Positions 8,783 to 20,400 are shown, counted from the first letter of the stretch. The stretch: DNA of 64,000 nucleotides from Solitalea agri (GCF_023914155.1 NZ_JAMWYS010000028.1:186001-250000); one strand, 5' to 3'. Program-made: numbers and translations. The notes: generated by a model not told the origin, from the sequence alone.

Positions 8783-8812
8783 AACTTTAGACTAACACAC
8801 TACTAAAAAATA

Positions 8813-8857
8813 AAGTACGATTTCTGAATTTACAGTGGTAAACCAGAAATCGTACTT
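8813..8857 (-). terminator. secA terminator
   Basis: A perfect 14-base inverted repeat (8813-8826 with 8844-8857). On the minus strand it is followed by TTATTTTTTAG. It lies 27 bases past the secA stop. Confidence 0.8.
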
Positions 8858-8883
8858 CGTAAGATTAATTAAAACTGTCGGGA

Positions 8884-11800
8884 CTAAATTTGACCAGCTC
8901 CGTGGCAGTTTTTGTATTTTTTACCGCTTCCGCAAGGACAAGGGTCGTTACGGCCAATTTTTTGTTCCACACGAACCGGTTGTTGTTTAATAGCTACCTC
9001 TCCAGCTAATTCAGGAGGAATACCATGTCCTCCGTTATCGCTAAATTCAGGATGGCTAACTTTTAAATTGCTTAAATCCGTGCGCTCAATTGGAGCAGCC
9101 TCGCGAACTTCTTCTGTCTCATTCATTGGAATATTTCCTTTGAATAAGAAGTCTAAAGATTCTTTATTGATGCTTGATAAACGTTGCTTGAATAAGTTGA
9201 ATGATTCGAATTTATACACCAATAACGGATCCTTTTGTTCGTAAACCGCATTTTGTACAGATTGCTTCAATTCATCCATTTCACGTAAATGCTCTCTCCA
9301 TGCATCGTCAATGGTGTATAACAACATTGAACGCTCAAAAGCACGCACAATCTCTTCGCCATTGGTTTCGTATGCTTTTTTCAAATTTACCGAAATCTGA
9401 AGGCCACGAACGCCATCGCTAAATGGAACTACAATATTTTCGATTACCTCGCCACGGGTTTCATAAACATCTTTAATAACCGGATAAGCATTTTTAGCAA
9501 TGGTATCAGATTTACGGCGATAGAAGTCAGAAATTTGCTGATAAACTGACGATACTACATTTGCAGAGTTGTCTTCTAAAAAGTCTTTATCAGTCATCTC
9601 GGTATGGTATGCAAAGTAACGCAAGATATCAAGTTTAAAGCCTTCAAAGTTTTTCTCTTCACGATACTGTTGAACCAACTCTTCGATGGTATCAAATACC
9701 ATATTGTCGATATCTACTTCTAAACGCTCACCAAACAATGCATTATGACGCTTGCTGTAAATTACAGTACGCTGTGAGTTCATCACATCATCATATTCCA
9801 GCAAACGTTTACGGGTTCCGAAGTGGTTTTCTTCAACTTTCTTTTGAGCACGCTCAATAGACTTGGTGATCATCGAATGTTGAATAACTTCACCTTCTTC
9901 TAAGCCCATTTTATCCATTAATGAGGCAATACGTTCAGAACCGAATAAGCGCATTAACTCATCTTGCAATGAAACGAAGAACTGTGATGATCCAGGATCT
10001 CCCTGACGACCTGCACGACCACGTAACTGACGGTCAACACGACGCGACTCGTGACGCTCGGTACCAATAATTGCCAAACCTCCGGCTTCTTTCACACCAG
10101 GGCCTAACTTAATGTCGGTACCACGACCTGCCATATTGGTAGCAATGGTAACTGTTCCTGCTTGTCCTGCTTCGGCAACAATTTCTGCCTCGCGTTGGTG
10201 TAGCTTGGCGTTCAACACGTTGTGCTTAATGCCGCGAAGTTTAAGCATACGGCTTAATAACTCAGAGATCTCAACCGAAGTGGTACCCACCAATACCGGA
10301 CGACCAGCCTGTGTTAATTTTACGATCTCATCTACTACTGCATTATATTTCTCACGGGCAGTTTTATAAACCAAGTCTTCCTGGTCTTTACGCGAAATGC
10401 CTCTGTTTGTTGGCACTTCCACTACATCGAGTTTATAGATTTGCCAAAACTCACCTGCTTCTGTTGTTGCAGTACCGGTCATACCACAAAGTTTGTGGTA
10501 CATACGGAAATAGTTTTGAAGAGTAATAGTTGCAAAGGTTTGAGTTGCATCTTCAACCTTTACATTTTCTTTTGCTTCAATTGCCTGGTGCAAACCATCA
10601 GAGTAACGACGACCTTCCATGATACGGCCGGTTTGCTCATCTACAATTTTTACTTTTCCTTCGTCAATAATGTATTCAACATCTTTCTCGAACAAAGTAT
10701 AAGCTTTTAATAACTGGTTAACCGAATGGATACGCTCTGATTTAATAGCGAAATCGCGCATTAACTCGTCTTTCTTAGCTACTTTTTCTTCGTCGCTTAA
10801 GTTAGATTTTTCAATTTCGGCAATCTCATTTCCTACATCTGGCATGATAAAGAAATGCTGATCTTCACCATTGGCGGTGATCATTTCAATACCTTTTTCG
10901 GTAAGTTCTATAGAGTTGTGCTTTTCGTCGATAACGAAGAATAATTCGGCATCGGCTTTAGGCATTTCTTTTTGTTGGTCTTGCAGATAGTAATTCTCCG
11001 TTTTCTGTAAGATTTGGCGGATTCCCTGCTCACTTAAAAACTTAATTAAAGCTTTGTTTTTAGGTAAACCACGGAAAGCACGTAATAGGGCTAAGCCTCC
11101 TTCGTCTGATTTATTTTCAGCAAGTGATTTTTTAGCTTCAGTTAAGAATCCGTTTACTGCATTTTTTTGTGCATTTACAAGGCGCTCAATACGTGGTTTC
11201 AAATCATAAAACTCATGCTGATCGCCACGAGGAATTGGACCTGAGATAATTAGAGGAGTACGGGCATCATCAATTAATACCGAGTCAACCTCATCCACCA
11301 TGGCAAAATGCAGTTTACGTTGCACCAGCTCCTCAGGGTTGCGGGCCATGTTATCACGTAAATAATCGAAACCAAACTCATTGTTAGTTCCGAATGTGAT
11401 ATCCGCTAAGTAAGCGCGGCGACGTTCTTCGGAGTTAGGTTGATGTTTATCAATACAATCAACTGTTAATCCATGGAACTCATATAAAGGACCCATCCAC
11501 TCACTATCACGACGAGCCAGGTAATCATTCACGGTTACAATGTGTACACCTTGGCCAGAGATTGCATTTAAATAAGCAGGTAAGGTGGCAACAAGGGTTT
11601 TACCTTCACCAGTAGCCATTTCCGAAATTTTACCTTGATGCAAAACGGTTCCACCTAACAGCTGAACATCATAATGAACCATGTTCCAGGTAACTTCGTT
11701 TCCGGCGGCAATCCAGGTGTTTTTGTGAATAGCTTTGTCGCCATTGATGATAACGTTGCTTTTACGTGCGGCCAACTCACGGTCAGCTTGCGTAGCGGTT

Positions 11801-12186
11801 ACTTCAATTTCAGTGTTCTCAGTAAAACGACGTGCGGTTTCTTTAACAACGGCAAATGCTTCAGGTAAAATTTCCAACAATACTTTTTCAAGTTGTTGAT
11901 CTCTTTCTTTCTTAAGCTTGTCAACCTGATCATAGATAGTTACTTTTTCAGTAATGTTCATGTCATGGTCTTCAGCTTTTTTCTGAAGGTTTTCAATTTC
12001 TGAATCAATCTCACTAAGGAAATCAGCTATTCTTTTCTTAAACTCAATCGTCTTAGCACGAAGTTCATCATGACTAAGGCTCTGTAATTTGGAGTATTCA
12101 GCCTTAATTTGCTCAACTATAGGGAGCAAGGCCTTGATATCTCTTTCCGACTTGCTGCCGAATAGTTTTGTTAAAAAACCTAACAT
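8884..12186 (-). CDS. secA: Preprotein translocase ATPase SecA
   Basis: The motor ATPase that drives unfolded preproteins through the SecYEG channel. It has 1100 residues, the long Bacteroidota form with an extra insertion (about residues 335-420) within the first nucleotide-binding domain. Walker A is MATGEGKT (about 190-197), the DEAD-type Walker B is VDEVD (about 295), and later helicase motifs include [23 protein letters not shown], split here by the shared RAGRQGDPG run. The C-terminus ends in the SEC-C zinc motif with Cys-x-Cys and Cys-His ligands ([16 protein letters not shown]), used for SecB and ribosome contact. It is transcribed alone, with a strong terminator downstream. Confidence 0.98.
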   Translation of the reverse strand: MLGFLTKLFGSKSERDIKALLPIVEQIKAEYSKLQSLSHDELRAKTIEFKKRIADFLSEIDSEIENLQKKAEDHDMNITEKVTIYDQVDKLKKERDQQLEKVLLEILPEAFAVVKETARRFTENTEIEVTATQADRELAARKSNVIINGDKAIHKNTWIAAGNEVTWNMVHYDVQLLGGTVLHQGKISEMATGEGKTLVATLPAYLNAISGQGVHIVTVNDYLARRDSEWMGPLYEFHGLTVDCIDKHQPNSEERRRAYLADITFGTNNEFGFDYLRDNMARNPEELVQRKLHFAMVDEVDSVLIDDARTPLIISGPIPRGDQHEFYDLKPRIERLVNAQKNAVNGFLTEAKKSLAENKSDEGGLALLRAFRGLPKNKALIKFLSEQGIRQILQKTENYYLQDQQKEMPKADAELFFVIDEKHNSIELTEKGIEMITANGEDQHFFIMPDVGNEIAEIEKSNLSDEEKVAKKDELMRDFAIKSERIHSVNQLLKAYTLFEKDVEYIIDEGKVKIVDEQTGRIMEGRRYSDGLHQAIEAKENVKVEDATQTFATITLQNYFRMYHKLCGMTGTATTEAGEFWQIYKLDVVEVPTNRGISRKDQEDLVYKTAREKYNAVVDEIVKLTQAGRPVLVGTTSVEISELLSRMLKLRGIKHNVLNAKLHQREAEIVAEAGQAGTVTIATNMAGRGTDIKLGPGVKEAGGLAIIGTERHESRRVDRQLRGRAGRQGDPGSSQFFVSLQDELMRLFGSERIASLMDKMGLEEGEVIQHSMITKSIERAQKKVEENHFGTRKRLLEYDDVMNSQRTVIYSKRHNALFGERLEVDIDNMVFDTIEELVQQYREEKNFEGFKLDILRYFAYHTEMTDKDFLEDNSANVVSSVYQQISDFYRRKSDTIAKNAYPVIKDVYETRGEVIENIVVPFSDGVRGLQISVNLKKAYETNGEEIVRAFERSMLLYTIDDAWREHLREMDELKQSVQNAVYEQKDPLLVYKFESFNLFKQRLSSINKESLDFLFKGNIPMNETEEVREAAPIERTDLSNLKVSHPEFSDNGGHGIPPELAGEVAIKQQPVRVEQKIGRNDPCPCGSGKKYKNCHGAGQI

Positions 12187-12371
12187 TCTTCTAAAATTTT
12201 ACTGCAATAAAAACTCAAGTATCGAGCCAATTGGGCATTAGCGACAAATTGACACGACGCAAGGCGGTAAAGTTAATGTTTTTTAAGTATAGCATTCCAA
12301 AAGGATGTAAAGTTTTACACTTAAGTATTAATTACAAATTTGTCATTTTGTAAAGGGTTTTTTACTAATTG

Positions 12372-12402
12372 TTTGGATTGTATACTATTTTGGTTACGTT
12401 TG
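12372..12402 (+). promoter_or_regulatory. Bacteroidota-type promoter for the EEP-fold gene
   Basis: TTTG (12372-12375), a 19-base spacer and TACGTTTG (12395-12402) match the TTTG-N19-TAnnTTTG consensus of the Bacteroidota primary sigma factor. It lies 74 bases before the ATG at 12477. This is the best promoter match in the window. Confidence 0.7.
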
Positions 12403-12476
12403 CAATGACCAACACATCAGAAGCCTTTACTGAGGATTAATAGTTTCTTATTAACCCTATTTAAATTCAAAAATTT

Positions 12477-13244
12477 ATGAAGAAAGTTTTTGTAAGCACA
12501 GCTATGGCTTTTCTGTTGTTGTTGAACCTGGCCCACGCACAATCTACCAAGTTAAAAGCAGTTACATTTAGTTTGAGACACGGTGAGCATCCTACCGGAA
12601 AGAAGTTTGACATTGAAGGCATAGGCTCATTTTTATATGATATGCAGGCCGATTTTATCGCACTGCAGGATGTTGATAGTATGGTAACTCGTTCGGGAAA
12701 CTTAAATCAACCTCAAGTTCTTGAGCAGGTTACGGGTATGTATAGTGTTTATGTACCACTTAAAAAAGTAGAGAATGGAACCAATGGAATCGCCCTGCTA
12801 TCTAAATGGGCAATAACCTCAACCCGCAAAATAGAATTGTCCGCAGGTAAGAAAGCGGCTCCCCAGGCAGCCATTCTTGTCAATGTAATTGATGGCAATA
12901 AACATCCCCTCACCTTTATTTGTGCATTCTTAAATGAGGAATCGCCTGTTGTTAGAAAAGATCAGTTGAATGCGATTTACCGCGAAATTCTTGAGATCGA
13001 AAATCCTGTAATTATGGCGGGAAACCTGAATGTTACTCCTGAGGATTTAGAGTATGATCAGATTCAGAAAAAATGGCAGGATTCAGGAAGTTCAGCGTTC
13101 ACTTACGAATCAAGCGGCGTTCAGAAAAGAATTGATTACATCTTGCTTTCGAAGCGAAATACCTGGAATGTGTTACAGTATAAGGTTTATACCAATCAAT
13201 ATTCTGATCATTATCCGGTTGAAGCCAAGCTGGAAGTGTTTTAA
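12477..13244 (+). CDS. Exported EEP-fold protein, probably catalytically dead
   Basis: A 255-residue protein with a signal peptide (about 1-22, ending AHAQ) and the endonuclease/exonuclease/phosphatase fold. The order of motifs is normal but most catalytic residues differ. The usual metal-binding Asn in TYN is Ser32 (TFS), the Glu in LQE is Asp65 (LQD), the His in THLD is Phe151 (CAFLN), and the Asp of GDFN is Asn183 (GNLN). Asn185, Asp220 (RIDYILLS) and the terminal SDH (Asp244-His245) remain. The open frame and promoter show it is not simply a broken gene. A binding or scaffold role, or a very altered activity, is more likely than normal nuclease or phosphatase action. Confidence 0.8.
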   Translation: MKKVFVSTAMAFLLLLNLAHAQSTKLKAVTFSLRHGEHPTGKKFDIEGIGSFLYDMQADFIALQDVDSMVTRSGNLNQPQVLEQVTGMYSVYVPLKKVENGTNGIALLSKWAITSTRKIELSAGKKAAPQAAILVNVIDGNKHPLTFICAFLNEESPVVRKDQLNAIYREILEIENPVIMAGNLNVTPEDLEYDQIQKKWQDSGSSAFTYESSGVQKRIDYILLSKRNTWNVLQYKVYTNQYSDHYPVEAKLEVF

Positions 13245-13284
13245 AGAGCTGTTCAGCCTAAAGTCCATAAATATCCTAATTGAA

Positions 13285-13316
13285 AAAGCCAACCCTCAAC
13301 AGGTTGGCTTTCTTTT
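13285..13316 (+). terminator. Terminator after EEP-fold gene
   Basis: AAAGCCAACC (13285-13294) and GGTTGGCTTT (13302-13311) form a perfect ten-base stem with a seven-base loop, followed by CTTTTT. Confidence 0.85.
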
Positions 13317-13382
13317 TAGCTTTATTTATTGGTTTTAATAATGCTGCAACGATTCGGATTTTTTTGCACCACATTTCTAACT

Positions 13383-13425
13383 GCGTTGCAAACGCTTGGC
13401 AGTCTTTCGCACGCGTTGCAAACGC
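13383..13425. repeat. REP-like pair of GCGTTGCAAACGC elements
   Basis: The 13-base sequence GCGTTGCAAACGC occurs at 13383-13395 and again at 13413-13425, exactly 30 bases apart. Each is an imperfect palindrome (GCGTT/AACGC arms around GCA). The stretch 13383-13440 is strikingly GC-rich compared with its surroundings and lies between convergent genes, the usual place for REP/RAYT-type palindromes. No associated transposase gene lies in the window. Confidence 0.6.
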
Positions 13426-13451
13426 GCGCGAGCTGGGTCGAATCTTTCTCA

Positions 13452-13949
13452 TCAAAAATTATCAGCATTATCCGGTTTGACATTCACCATTAAAGAATCA
13501 AATTGCGTAAAATTTGATCCATTGGCAGTTAAGCTATCTGTAAATTTTAAATAGTCGGGAATAACTCCTGTTTCTTTAATTGACTTCTTAGTAAATTCTT
13601 CAAACAATGCTCTAATTTTTACTCTGTCATTATAACGGGTAAAAATATTTATTCTGTTTCCTATCTGCTTGTCAGGGTCAAAATTCAATAATTGGGTTTT
13701 ATCGTTTATACTAATTAATAGTACTGTTTTCTTTCTAACATTAAATCGCTTTAATAAAATACTCTCATCTATTTTAGTATCCTTTGTCAAAGTTGTATCA
13801 ATAAATAGTTGGTTATCTGTAGACACAACAATATGCCATTTAGTTGTTTTTAGAGAACTTGCAGGGTTAAAAAAGAATGATATATTTTCTTTATCCGTTT
13901 TCGTGCAACTCAGAAGTATCATCAGCAATAACAATGATATATTTTTCAT
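13452..13949 (-). CDS. Small hypothetical lipoprotein
   Basis: A 165-residue predicted lipoprotein with signal peptide and lipobox LLSC (Cys15). I recognise no domain. The mature part has beta-strand-like alternation (WHIVVSTDNQLFIDTTL, KTVLLISINDK) and a conserved-looking mixed-charge C-terminus. It starts nine bases after the upstream GH2 gene stop and is the last gene of the minus-strand mannosidase operon, so it is probably co-expressed with the glycosidases. It may be anchored in the outer membrane's inner leaflet or at the surface. No function is assigned. Confidence 0.75.
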   Translation of the reverse strand: MKNISLLLLMILLSCTKTDKENISFFFNPASSLKTTKWHIVVSTDNQLFIDTTLTKDTKIDESILLKRFNVRKKTVLLISINDKTQLLNFDPDKQIGNRINIFTRYNDRVKIRALFEEFTKKSIKETGVIPDYLKFTDSLTANGSNFTQFDSLMVNVKPDNADNF

Positions 13950-13958
13950 AAGATCATC

Positions 13959-16604
13959 CTAATTCTTCTTCAACTTGTTTTTCATTCGCTCTAAAAAACC
14001 TGGCTTTTCTTTTTCTTCTGTTTTATTAGTGGGTTTGTCAGCATCAGCAACACTATAGCTATCGATCAGGGTGATTATTTTCAAATTGCTTTTAACCTGC
14101 TCAAGTGTCAAATCTGATGTAAAGTCGATGGCTTTCGTTTCGCTAGGTAATAGATCGAAATAGTTTTGGCTAAATGCCGAATGCTGGTCATTAGGTAACA
14201 ACAAGTAAACATTTTTTGCCAGCACGTCAGTGCTAAGGCTTACTCTGAAACCTTTATCGCTTTTGGTAATTTCGTGCTTAATGTTTGGTTTAGTAAGGTT
14301 CAGGGATTTAAGCGTATCAAGGTAAAGGGTATTCTTTGAGGCTAGTTTTCCGTCAACCATTAATTCAACCGAAAGCAAATGCTCAGTTTTATTTACCTTA
14401 TTCAAATGCTCATTTAATGACTCTGTGTAAATCACCTTGCTGGAATTGGCCGCTATCTGTACCGGTTCAGATTTGCTCCAAACTACGGTTCCTTTAAAAT
14501 CAATCAGTTTAAGTTTTAGTTCGCCTTGTTTGTTTTCTCTTAAATCAGAGACGGCGTAAACATTCAGGTTGCCTTTTTCAATTTCAGGCTCAACTAAAAT
14601 TGGAGCAAATGCATCTTTAGCAAAATACTGGAGAGCCTTCCATCTGCCAAAGTAATCGATACTACTCCATGAAGCTACCGGCCAGCAATCATTAAGTTGC
14701 CAGTAAAGTGTGCCCATGCAGTAAGGCATATTTCGGCGGTGTGCTTCAATGGCCAGCTTAATGCCTTCTGCTTGTAAAATCTGCCCTACGTATAAAAACG
14801 ATTCGAAGTCTTTTGGTGTTCGATAGTAGCGATCCATATACACCTTGATCAAACCGTTGCCTTTATAACTCTTTTGATGCGTTTTCATCACTGCCGAATT
14901 AATATCGAAATCTTCGGGTTTGGCAAAACGTTTTACCGTAATAATATCAGGGAATGATTGAAAGCCATATTCGCTCATAAAGCGAGGAACGTGGGTATTA
15001 TAATCTTCAAAAGGCAGTTCGGCATGCCAAACACCCCAGAAGTGATTGTCGCCTTTTTTAAAGTCATCCGCTTTTCCCCAGTTACTTATCGGTGAAGATG
15101 GAAAATAAAATCGGTTGGCATCATAGTGTTCAACTGTTTGCGGTAAAATCTCATTGAAAACCTTTTTGTAGCCTTCTTCCAGCTCCTGCTGATCTTTTTG
15201 GGTGTATTTGTAAGTGCTTTGCCAACCCCAGTTTTTCCATGCAACACCAATTTCATTGTTTCCGCACCAAAGAGCCAAGCTTGGATGCTTACGCAAGCGC
15301 TTCACATTGTATTCGGCTTCAGCTTTAACATTGGTTAAAAACGTCGAGTCAGAGGGATACATGGTGCAGGCAAACATAAAGTCTTGCCAGATAAGGATGC
15401 CGTTTTCATCTGCCAGATTATAAAACTCATCACTTTCATAAACTCCTCCGCCCCAAATACGAAGCATGTTCATATTCGACTGCTTTACATCAGCAAACAC
15501 TTTTTGGAGCTTGTCGGTGGTTACACGCGGTAGAAAGCTATCCGAAGGAATATAATTGGCACCTTTCATGAAAACCGTGGCTCCATTAACTTTTACATAA
15601 AAGCTTTCACCTATCGGATCAGGTTCGTTAACGACTTGCAGGGTTCTCAAGCCAATTTTTTGTTCTTTTTTGTCCCCTCCGTCCTCAGTAATTACTTCAA
15701 GGGCTACCTTGTACAATTTTTGGTCACCCAATCCATTTGGCCACCAACGTTTAGGGTTTTCAATTTTGAAAGTCACACTTACATTTTGCCGCCCAGGAGT
15801 AAGGTATTGATTCATATAAACCGTTTCGAACTCATTGTCGGGACTTGAAACTTTGAGTTGCACTGTTTTGTCAATAGCTGACTCTACTTCAAGGGTAGCT
15901 TCTAATGAGGCCTGTTTGTTGCCCAAATACAATTGCTGAACAAAGGTATCGATGATTTTTACCTTGTTCCAGGCAACCAGTTTTACCGGTTTCCATAAGC
16001 CTGAAGTAACCAAACGTGGACCCCAATCCCAGCCAAAGTGATAGGGCGCTTTGCGACTAAAAACACTCGTTTTTACTGGCGATGCATCATTATCGGCTGG
16101 ATATTTTATTGAGGAGGCATTTGCCTGTGGCAGTGCGGTATTAACCGGAGAGTGAAAATAAACCTTTAGCTTATTCTCGCCTAATTTTAAGAAATTTTTA
16201 ACATGAGCCTGGTACCCAATAAACATGTTATTGGTTTTGAGTACTAATGAATCATTTACAAACACATCTGCATAGGTATCTAATCCATCGAACTGTAAAT
16301 CGATATTGCTGTATGAATTAAGTTCCTCGTCAATATTTATAACAGTTTCGTATACCCAGTCTTTAGTTTCCACCCATTGAACGTCTTTTTCATTGGTTCT
16401 GTAAAATGGGTCATTGATTACTTTGTTGGCTAAAAGGTCAGTATGCACTGTTCCAGGAACAGTGGCAGGTAGCCATTGAGCAGCATCTGGCTGTTTAAAT
16501 TTCCAGCCTTGGTTTAATTCAATAACTTTTACCGATTGTGCCCAAGCTGTTGACGTGGTTAACATGGCGATAATAGTCAGATATGTTTTGTTAAAGATCT
16601 TCAT
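13959..16604 (-). CDS. Glycoside hydrolase family 2 beta-mannosidase
   Basis: An exported 881-residue enzyme (signal peptide about 1-23) that removes terminal beta-mannose, for example from Man-beta-1,4-GlcNAc at the core of N-glycans or from manno-oligosaccharides. The sugar-binding domain contains FDGLDTYADVFVN, and the TIM barrel contains NMLRIWGGGVYESDEFY. Acid/base Glu451 lies in WCGNNE and nucleophile Glu545 in FMSEYGFQS. Architecture and length match beta-mannosidases rather than beta-galactosidases. The last 25 residues form an unusual lysine/glutamate-rich tail. It follows cutC by 35 bases in an operon with the GH92 alpha-mannosidase. Confidence 0.93.
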   Translation of the reverse strand: MKIFNKTYLTIIAMLTTSTAWAQSVKVIELNQGWKFKQPDAAQWLPATVPGTVHTDLLANKVINDPFYRTNEKDVQWVETKDWVYETVINIDEELNSYSNIDLQFDGLDTYADVFVNDSLVLKTNNMFIGYQAHVKNFLKLGENKLKVYFHSPVNTALPQANASSIKYPADNDASPVKTSVFSRKAPYHFGWDWGPRLVTSGLWKPVKLVAWNKVKIIDTFVQQLYLGNKQASLEATLEVESAIDKTVQLKVSSPDNEFETVYMNQYLTPGRQNVSVTFKIENPKRWWPNGLGDQKLYKVALEVITEDGGDKKEQKIGLRTLQVVNEPDPIGESFYVKVNGATVFMKGANYIPSDSFLPRVTTDKLQKVFADVKQSNMNMLRIWGGGVYESDEFYNLADENGILIWQDFMFACTMYPSDSTFLTNVKAEAEYNVKRLRKHPSLALWCGNNEIGVAWKNWGWQSTYKYTQKDQQELEEGYKKVFNEILPQTVEHYDANRFYFPSSPISNWGKADDFKKGDNHFWGVWHAELPFEDYNTHVPRFMSEYGFQSFPDIITVKRFAKPEDFDINSAVMKTHQKSYKGNGLIKVYMDRYYRTPKDFESFLYVGQILQAEGIKLAIEAHRRNMPYCMGTLYWQLNDCWPVASWSSIDYFGRWKALQYFAKDAFAPILVEPEIEKGNLNVYAVSDLRENKQGELKLKLIDFKGTVVWSKSEPVQIAANSSKVIYTESLNEHLNKVNKTEHLLSVELMVDGKLASKNTLYLDTLKSLNLTKPNIKHEITKSDKGFRVSLSTDVLAKNVYLLLPNDQHSAFSQNYFDLLPSETKAIDFTSDLTLEQVKSNLKIITLIDSYSVADADKPTNKTEEKEKPGFLERMKNKLKKN

Positions 16605-16639
16605 GGTCGGTTTGGTTGTTTGCCCTGTCGTTTTTACTG

Positions 16640-17398
16640 TTATGAAAGACTAGTCAGTAGCTCTTTCATTGCTTTTACTTTCTCTATATCAACAATTGGT
16701 TTCTCAAATTCTGATAATTGCCCTTCTTTGCCCATTTTAATGTTAGGGTTACGATACTCCATTTCGGTGTTGACATACTTAGTGGCGGAAGAATGAAAAT
16801 GCCTGATTCCTGCATTATAAAGAAGTTCCATGTTAGTGGCATTCACACCGCTGCCAGCCATAATGGCGATTCTGTTACCGGCTTTTTCAACCAATGATTT
16901 CAGAATTTCTAATCCTTCGGGGGCTGTGTTAAAGGTTCCGGAGGTTAAAATTCTTTTTATTCCACAAGCGTAAATTGTTTCAAGCGCCTCAAATGGATCG
17001 TTACTCATGTCGAAAGCGCGGTGAAAGGTTACATCCATCGGCATGGCAAGTTCAACCAATTGCTTTGTTCGCTTTTCATCAATTGATCCATCGGCATTTA
17101 AGATTCCGATCACAACACCATCAGCACCGAGTTTCTTAGCTTCAGTAATATCATATTTCATCACCTCAAACTCAGTGGCGTTATAGCAGAAATCACCACC
17201 CCGAGGTCGAATAATTACATATAGTTTTATGCCTTGAACTTTACGGGCCATTGCAATGGTTCCCATGCTAGGGGTAGTGCCGCCATCCTGCATACTGTCG
17301 CAAAGTTCAACGCGATGAGCCCCACCTTTTGCCGCCTCGGCAACTGATTCGGCCGAATAGCAACATATTTCAAGTGTAGGACTATTTATGTCATTCAT
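16640..17398 (-). CDS. cutC: CutC family protein
   Basis: A 252-residue TIM-barrel protein of the CutC family. Typical stretches are LEICCYSAESVAEAAKGGAHRVELC near the start (given here in part: AAKGGAHRVELC), GGTTPS, IRPRGGDFCY and TFHRAFD, plus RILTSG and IAIMAGSGVN. CutC was first linked to copper tolerance in E. coli, but the direct role in copper handling is doubtful and no reaction is established. No signal peptide, so cytoplasmic. It lies 14 bases downstream of the GH92 gene and 35 bases upstream of the GH2 gene. That placement suggests a job in sugar metabolism rather than copper export. Confidence 0.9.
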   Translation of the reverse strand: MNDINSPTLEICCYSAESVAEAAKGGAHRVELCDSMQDGGTTPSMGTIAMARKVQGIKLYVIIRPRGGDFCYNATEFEVMKYDITEAKKLGADGVVIGILNADGSIDEKRTKQLVELAMPMDVTFHRAFDMSNDPFEALETIYACGIKRILTSGTFNTAPEGLEILKSLVEKAGNRIAIMAGSGVNATNMELLYNAGIRHFHSSATKYVNTEMEYRNPNIKMGKEGQLSEFEKPIVDIEKVKAMKELLTSLS

Positions 17399-17412
17399 AT
17401 ATATCCTGAAAA

Positions 17413-20400
17413 TTAATATTCTATAACAAGTTCATCTGAAAATATCCACGGATGATTACCGGCCCCGGGATGCCATCCTGGTAAATTTCCAATATTTTCA
17501 ATTTTAACCTTAATAAATTTGATCTTTTCTTTAGTTGAGCATTGTTTCCAAAACTCTTTTATGTCAATTTCCTGTTGCGCAAACGGGACTTCATTTTCCA
17601 TAGTTCCTAAATCTTGGTACGTTTTTCCGTCTACTGATGCCTGAAAGTTTATGGTTTTAGGTAGAAATATCCAGGATCCGGTATTCTGCATAAACCGCAT
17701 TTTCAGGGTTTTAATCCACATAGGTTTTTCCAGTTCTATAGTTAATGTATAGCTGTCATTGTTAGAGGCAAACCAATTGCCATCTCTGAAGTTATAGGTT
17801 CCGAAGGTTGCATTCAATAATACATCAACGGTGTTTGGATAGGTTTCGCTTGGGGTGACATCCGTTGTGATTTTTGGGAACTTTGCTTTTGGATTTTTAA
17901 TAACTGCACGCGTAAAGTTTAGGGTTGAAACTTCACTCTTTATATCCTTATTAATAATTGCTACCGCGTTTACTGTTTCACTTGTATTAATGTCGATTGG
18001 ACGAGTATAAAGTTTTGATGCAGTAGTGGGCGTTGTTCCATCAAGGGTATAGTAAATTTTTGCATCCGGAGTTTCGGTTTTCAACTTCACTGATTTTTTT
18101 CCGAAGAATAACGTTTTTCCAGAAGCTTCGTAAGGCATGAATAATAAACGTTCGCTTTTAGCATCGGCGGGCAATACTATTGTTTGCACAGGACGATTTT
18201 CTGCGGCAACAGCCCATTCTTTATTAGGTGTTGAAGAAAGGTTAAATGCTAATAAGCCTCCTTTGATAATATCTGAATGAGAAATGAATCCTTTAGCGTA
18301 AGGGTTATTGTTTAATGAGGCTGATTGAATATAATGCTGATCTTCGGAGCCATTGGTAGCATTAATGGTAAAGGCTTTTTCTGTATCAGGGTTAATGGTT
18401 ACCGATTCAAAAAGCGGGGTTCCAATTGTATATTGACCTGATGCTGGATTTACCGGGTAAAAGCCCAATGCTGAGAAAACATACCAAGCCGACATTTGAC
18501 CACAGTCTTCATTACCACAAAGGCCATCGCGATTAGCAGTATAAAGTTCCGTAGCAATTTTATTAACCAGTTTTTGCGTTTTCCAAGGCTGGCCTGCAAA
18601 GCTATACAGGTAAGCCACATGATGACTTGGCTCATTTCCTTGAGCATATTGCCCAATCAAACCGGTTACGTCAAGAGCATGCTCATTGTCGTTTAATGGT
18701 TTCTGATTATAAAGGCTATCCAGTTTTGCTGTAAATTTTTCATTTCCGCCATACAGCTCTATCATTCCATTTATATCCTGCGGTGCGAAAAAACTGTACT
18801 GCCATGAATTACCTTCTGTAAAGTCACCACTGCCTAAAATCGAAACTTGTGAAGGGTTAAAATTAGGGTTCCATTGGCCATAAACGTTTCTTCCTCGCAT
18901 AAAGCCAACCGCGGGGTCAAACACATTTTTATAAGTTAACGCTCTTGTTAAAAAGTATTCATAGTCATTTTGTTTCCCAAGTTTTTGAGCTACCTGTGCT
19001 ATGCACCAATCGTCATAAGCGTATTCGAGCTGTTTCGAAACGGCGTTATTTTCAAGCTCTCGAGGAATAAATCCATTCAATTTGTAATATTTCAAACCCC
19101 GATCATCATCCATTGCACTTTTCTTCATGGCCTCGTATGCTAAACCTGTATCAAAAGTTGCAAGGCCTTTTAATATCATGTCCGAAATAACCGGGACAGA
19201 ATGATAGCCAATCATGGTTCCTGTTTCGTTGGAGGCTAATTCCCAAATTGGTAAGTGTCCGCTTTGAAGGTAATCATCTAACAATGATTGAATGATTTCA
19301 TTGTTCTTCTCTGGGTCGATAATAGTAAATAGTGGATGAAGTGCTCTGAAGGTATCCCAAAGAGAGAAAACCGTATAATGATTGCCTGTGGTTTTATGAA
19401 TTTGCTTATCCATACCTCTGTATTGACCATCCACATCATTGTACACATTGGGATGGATAAAGCAGTGATAAAGTGCGGTATAAAATATTTTCTTCTGATC
19501 CACTTTTGCAGAATCCAAAGAATCTACCGGGGAGTTGATTTTTATCTTTTGAAGCTGCTTTTCCCAGGTTTTGTCAGCAGCAGTTTTGATTTGCTCAAAA
19601 TCCCAGCCCGGCAATTCTGCTTCCAGGTTTTTTCTGGCACCTTCAATACTTACCGATGAAATGGCCACTTTTGTAAGGATCTCTTCCCCTTCTTTCGTGG
19701 TGAAACGAAAAATTCCCTTTACTTCTTTTCCTTCCATCTTTCGGCCATCAACGACCAGGTCTTGACCGTCGGCAACAGCGAATTTTTTAAAAGGTTTTGA
19801 AAATTTTATAATGAAGTATACATATTGATCATCGGCCCAGCCTTTTGAACGACGTAGTCCAACCACTTCATCATTGCCATTTATTTGGATAAAACTTTCG
19901 CGAACCTCGTCTGAAATACCATGTTTTAGGTCGATAACAATATTGCTTACCGGCGATTTAGGGAATGTATAACGATGAAACCCTACACGGGTAGTTGCGG
20001 TAAGTTCCGCCTTGATTTTGTAATCTTCTAAAAAAACACTGTAATAGCCTGGCGAAGCCAGTTCGGTTTCGTGTTTAAACCTTGATCGGTAACCTTCTGA
20101 TGGATTGTTTTTACTACCTGGATTAAGTTTCCACGCACCAATTGTTGGCATTAATAAAATGTCGCCGTAATCAGCACCGCCTGTGCCGCTAAGGTGTGTA
20201 TGCGAGAAGCCGATTATTGAACTGTCTGAGCTGTGATAGCCCGAACACCAATCCCAGCCTTCGGTACCTGTATCAGGACTTAATTGTACCATGCCGAATG
20301 GCAAAGTAGCTCCTGGAAAAGTATGGCCGTGGCCCGCTGTTCCAATAAAAGGATCGACGTATGATGTTAGCTTTTGTGCTTGAGAAACATTGATGGTCGT

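Noticed and set aside
16640-17398. CutC as evidence of a copper-resistance locus
   Set aside because: No copper ATPase, chaperone or metal regulator is near; neighbours are mannosidases.
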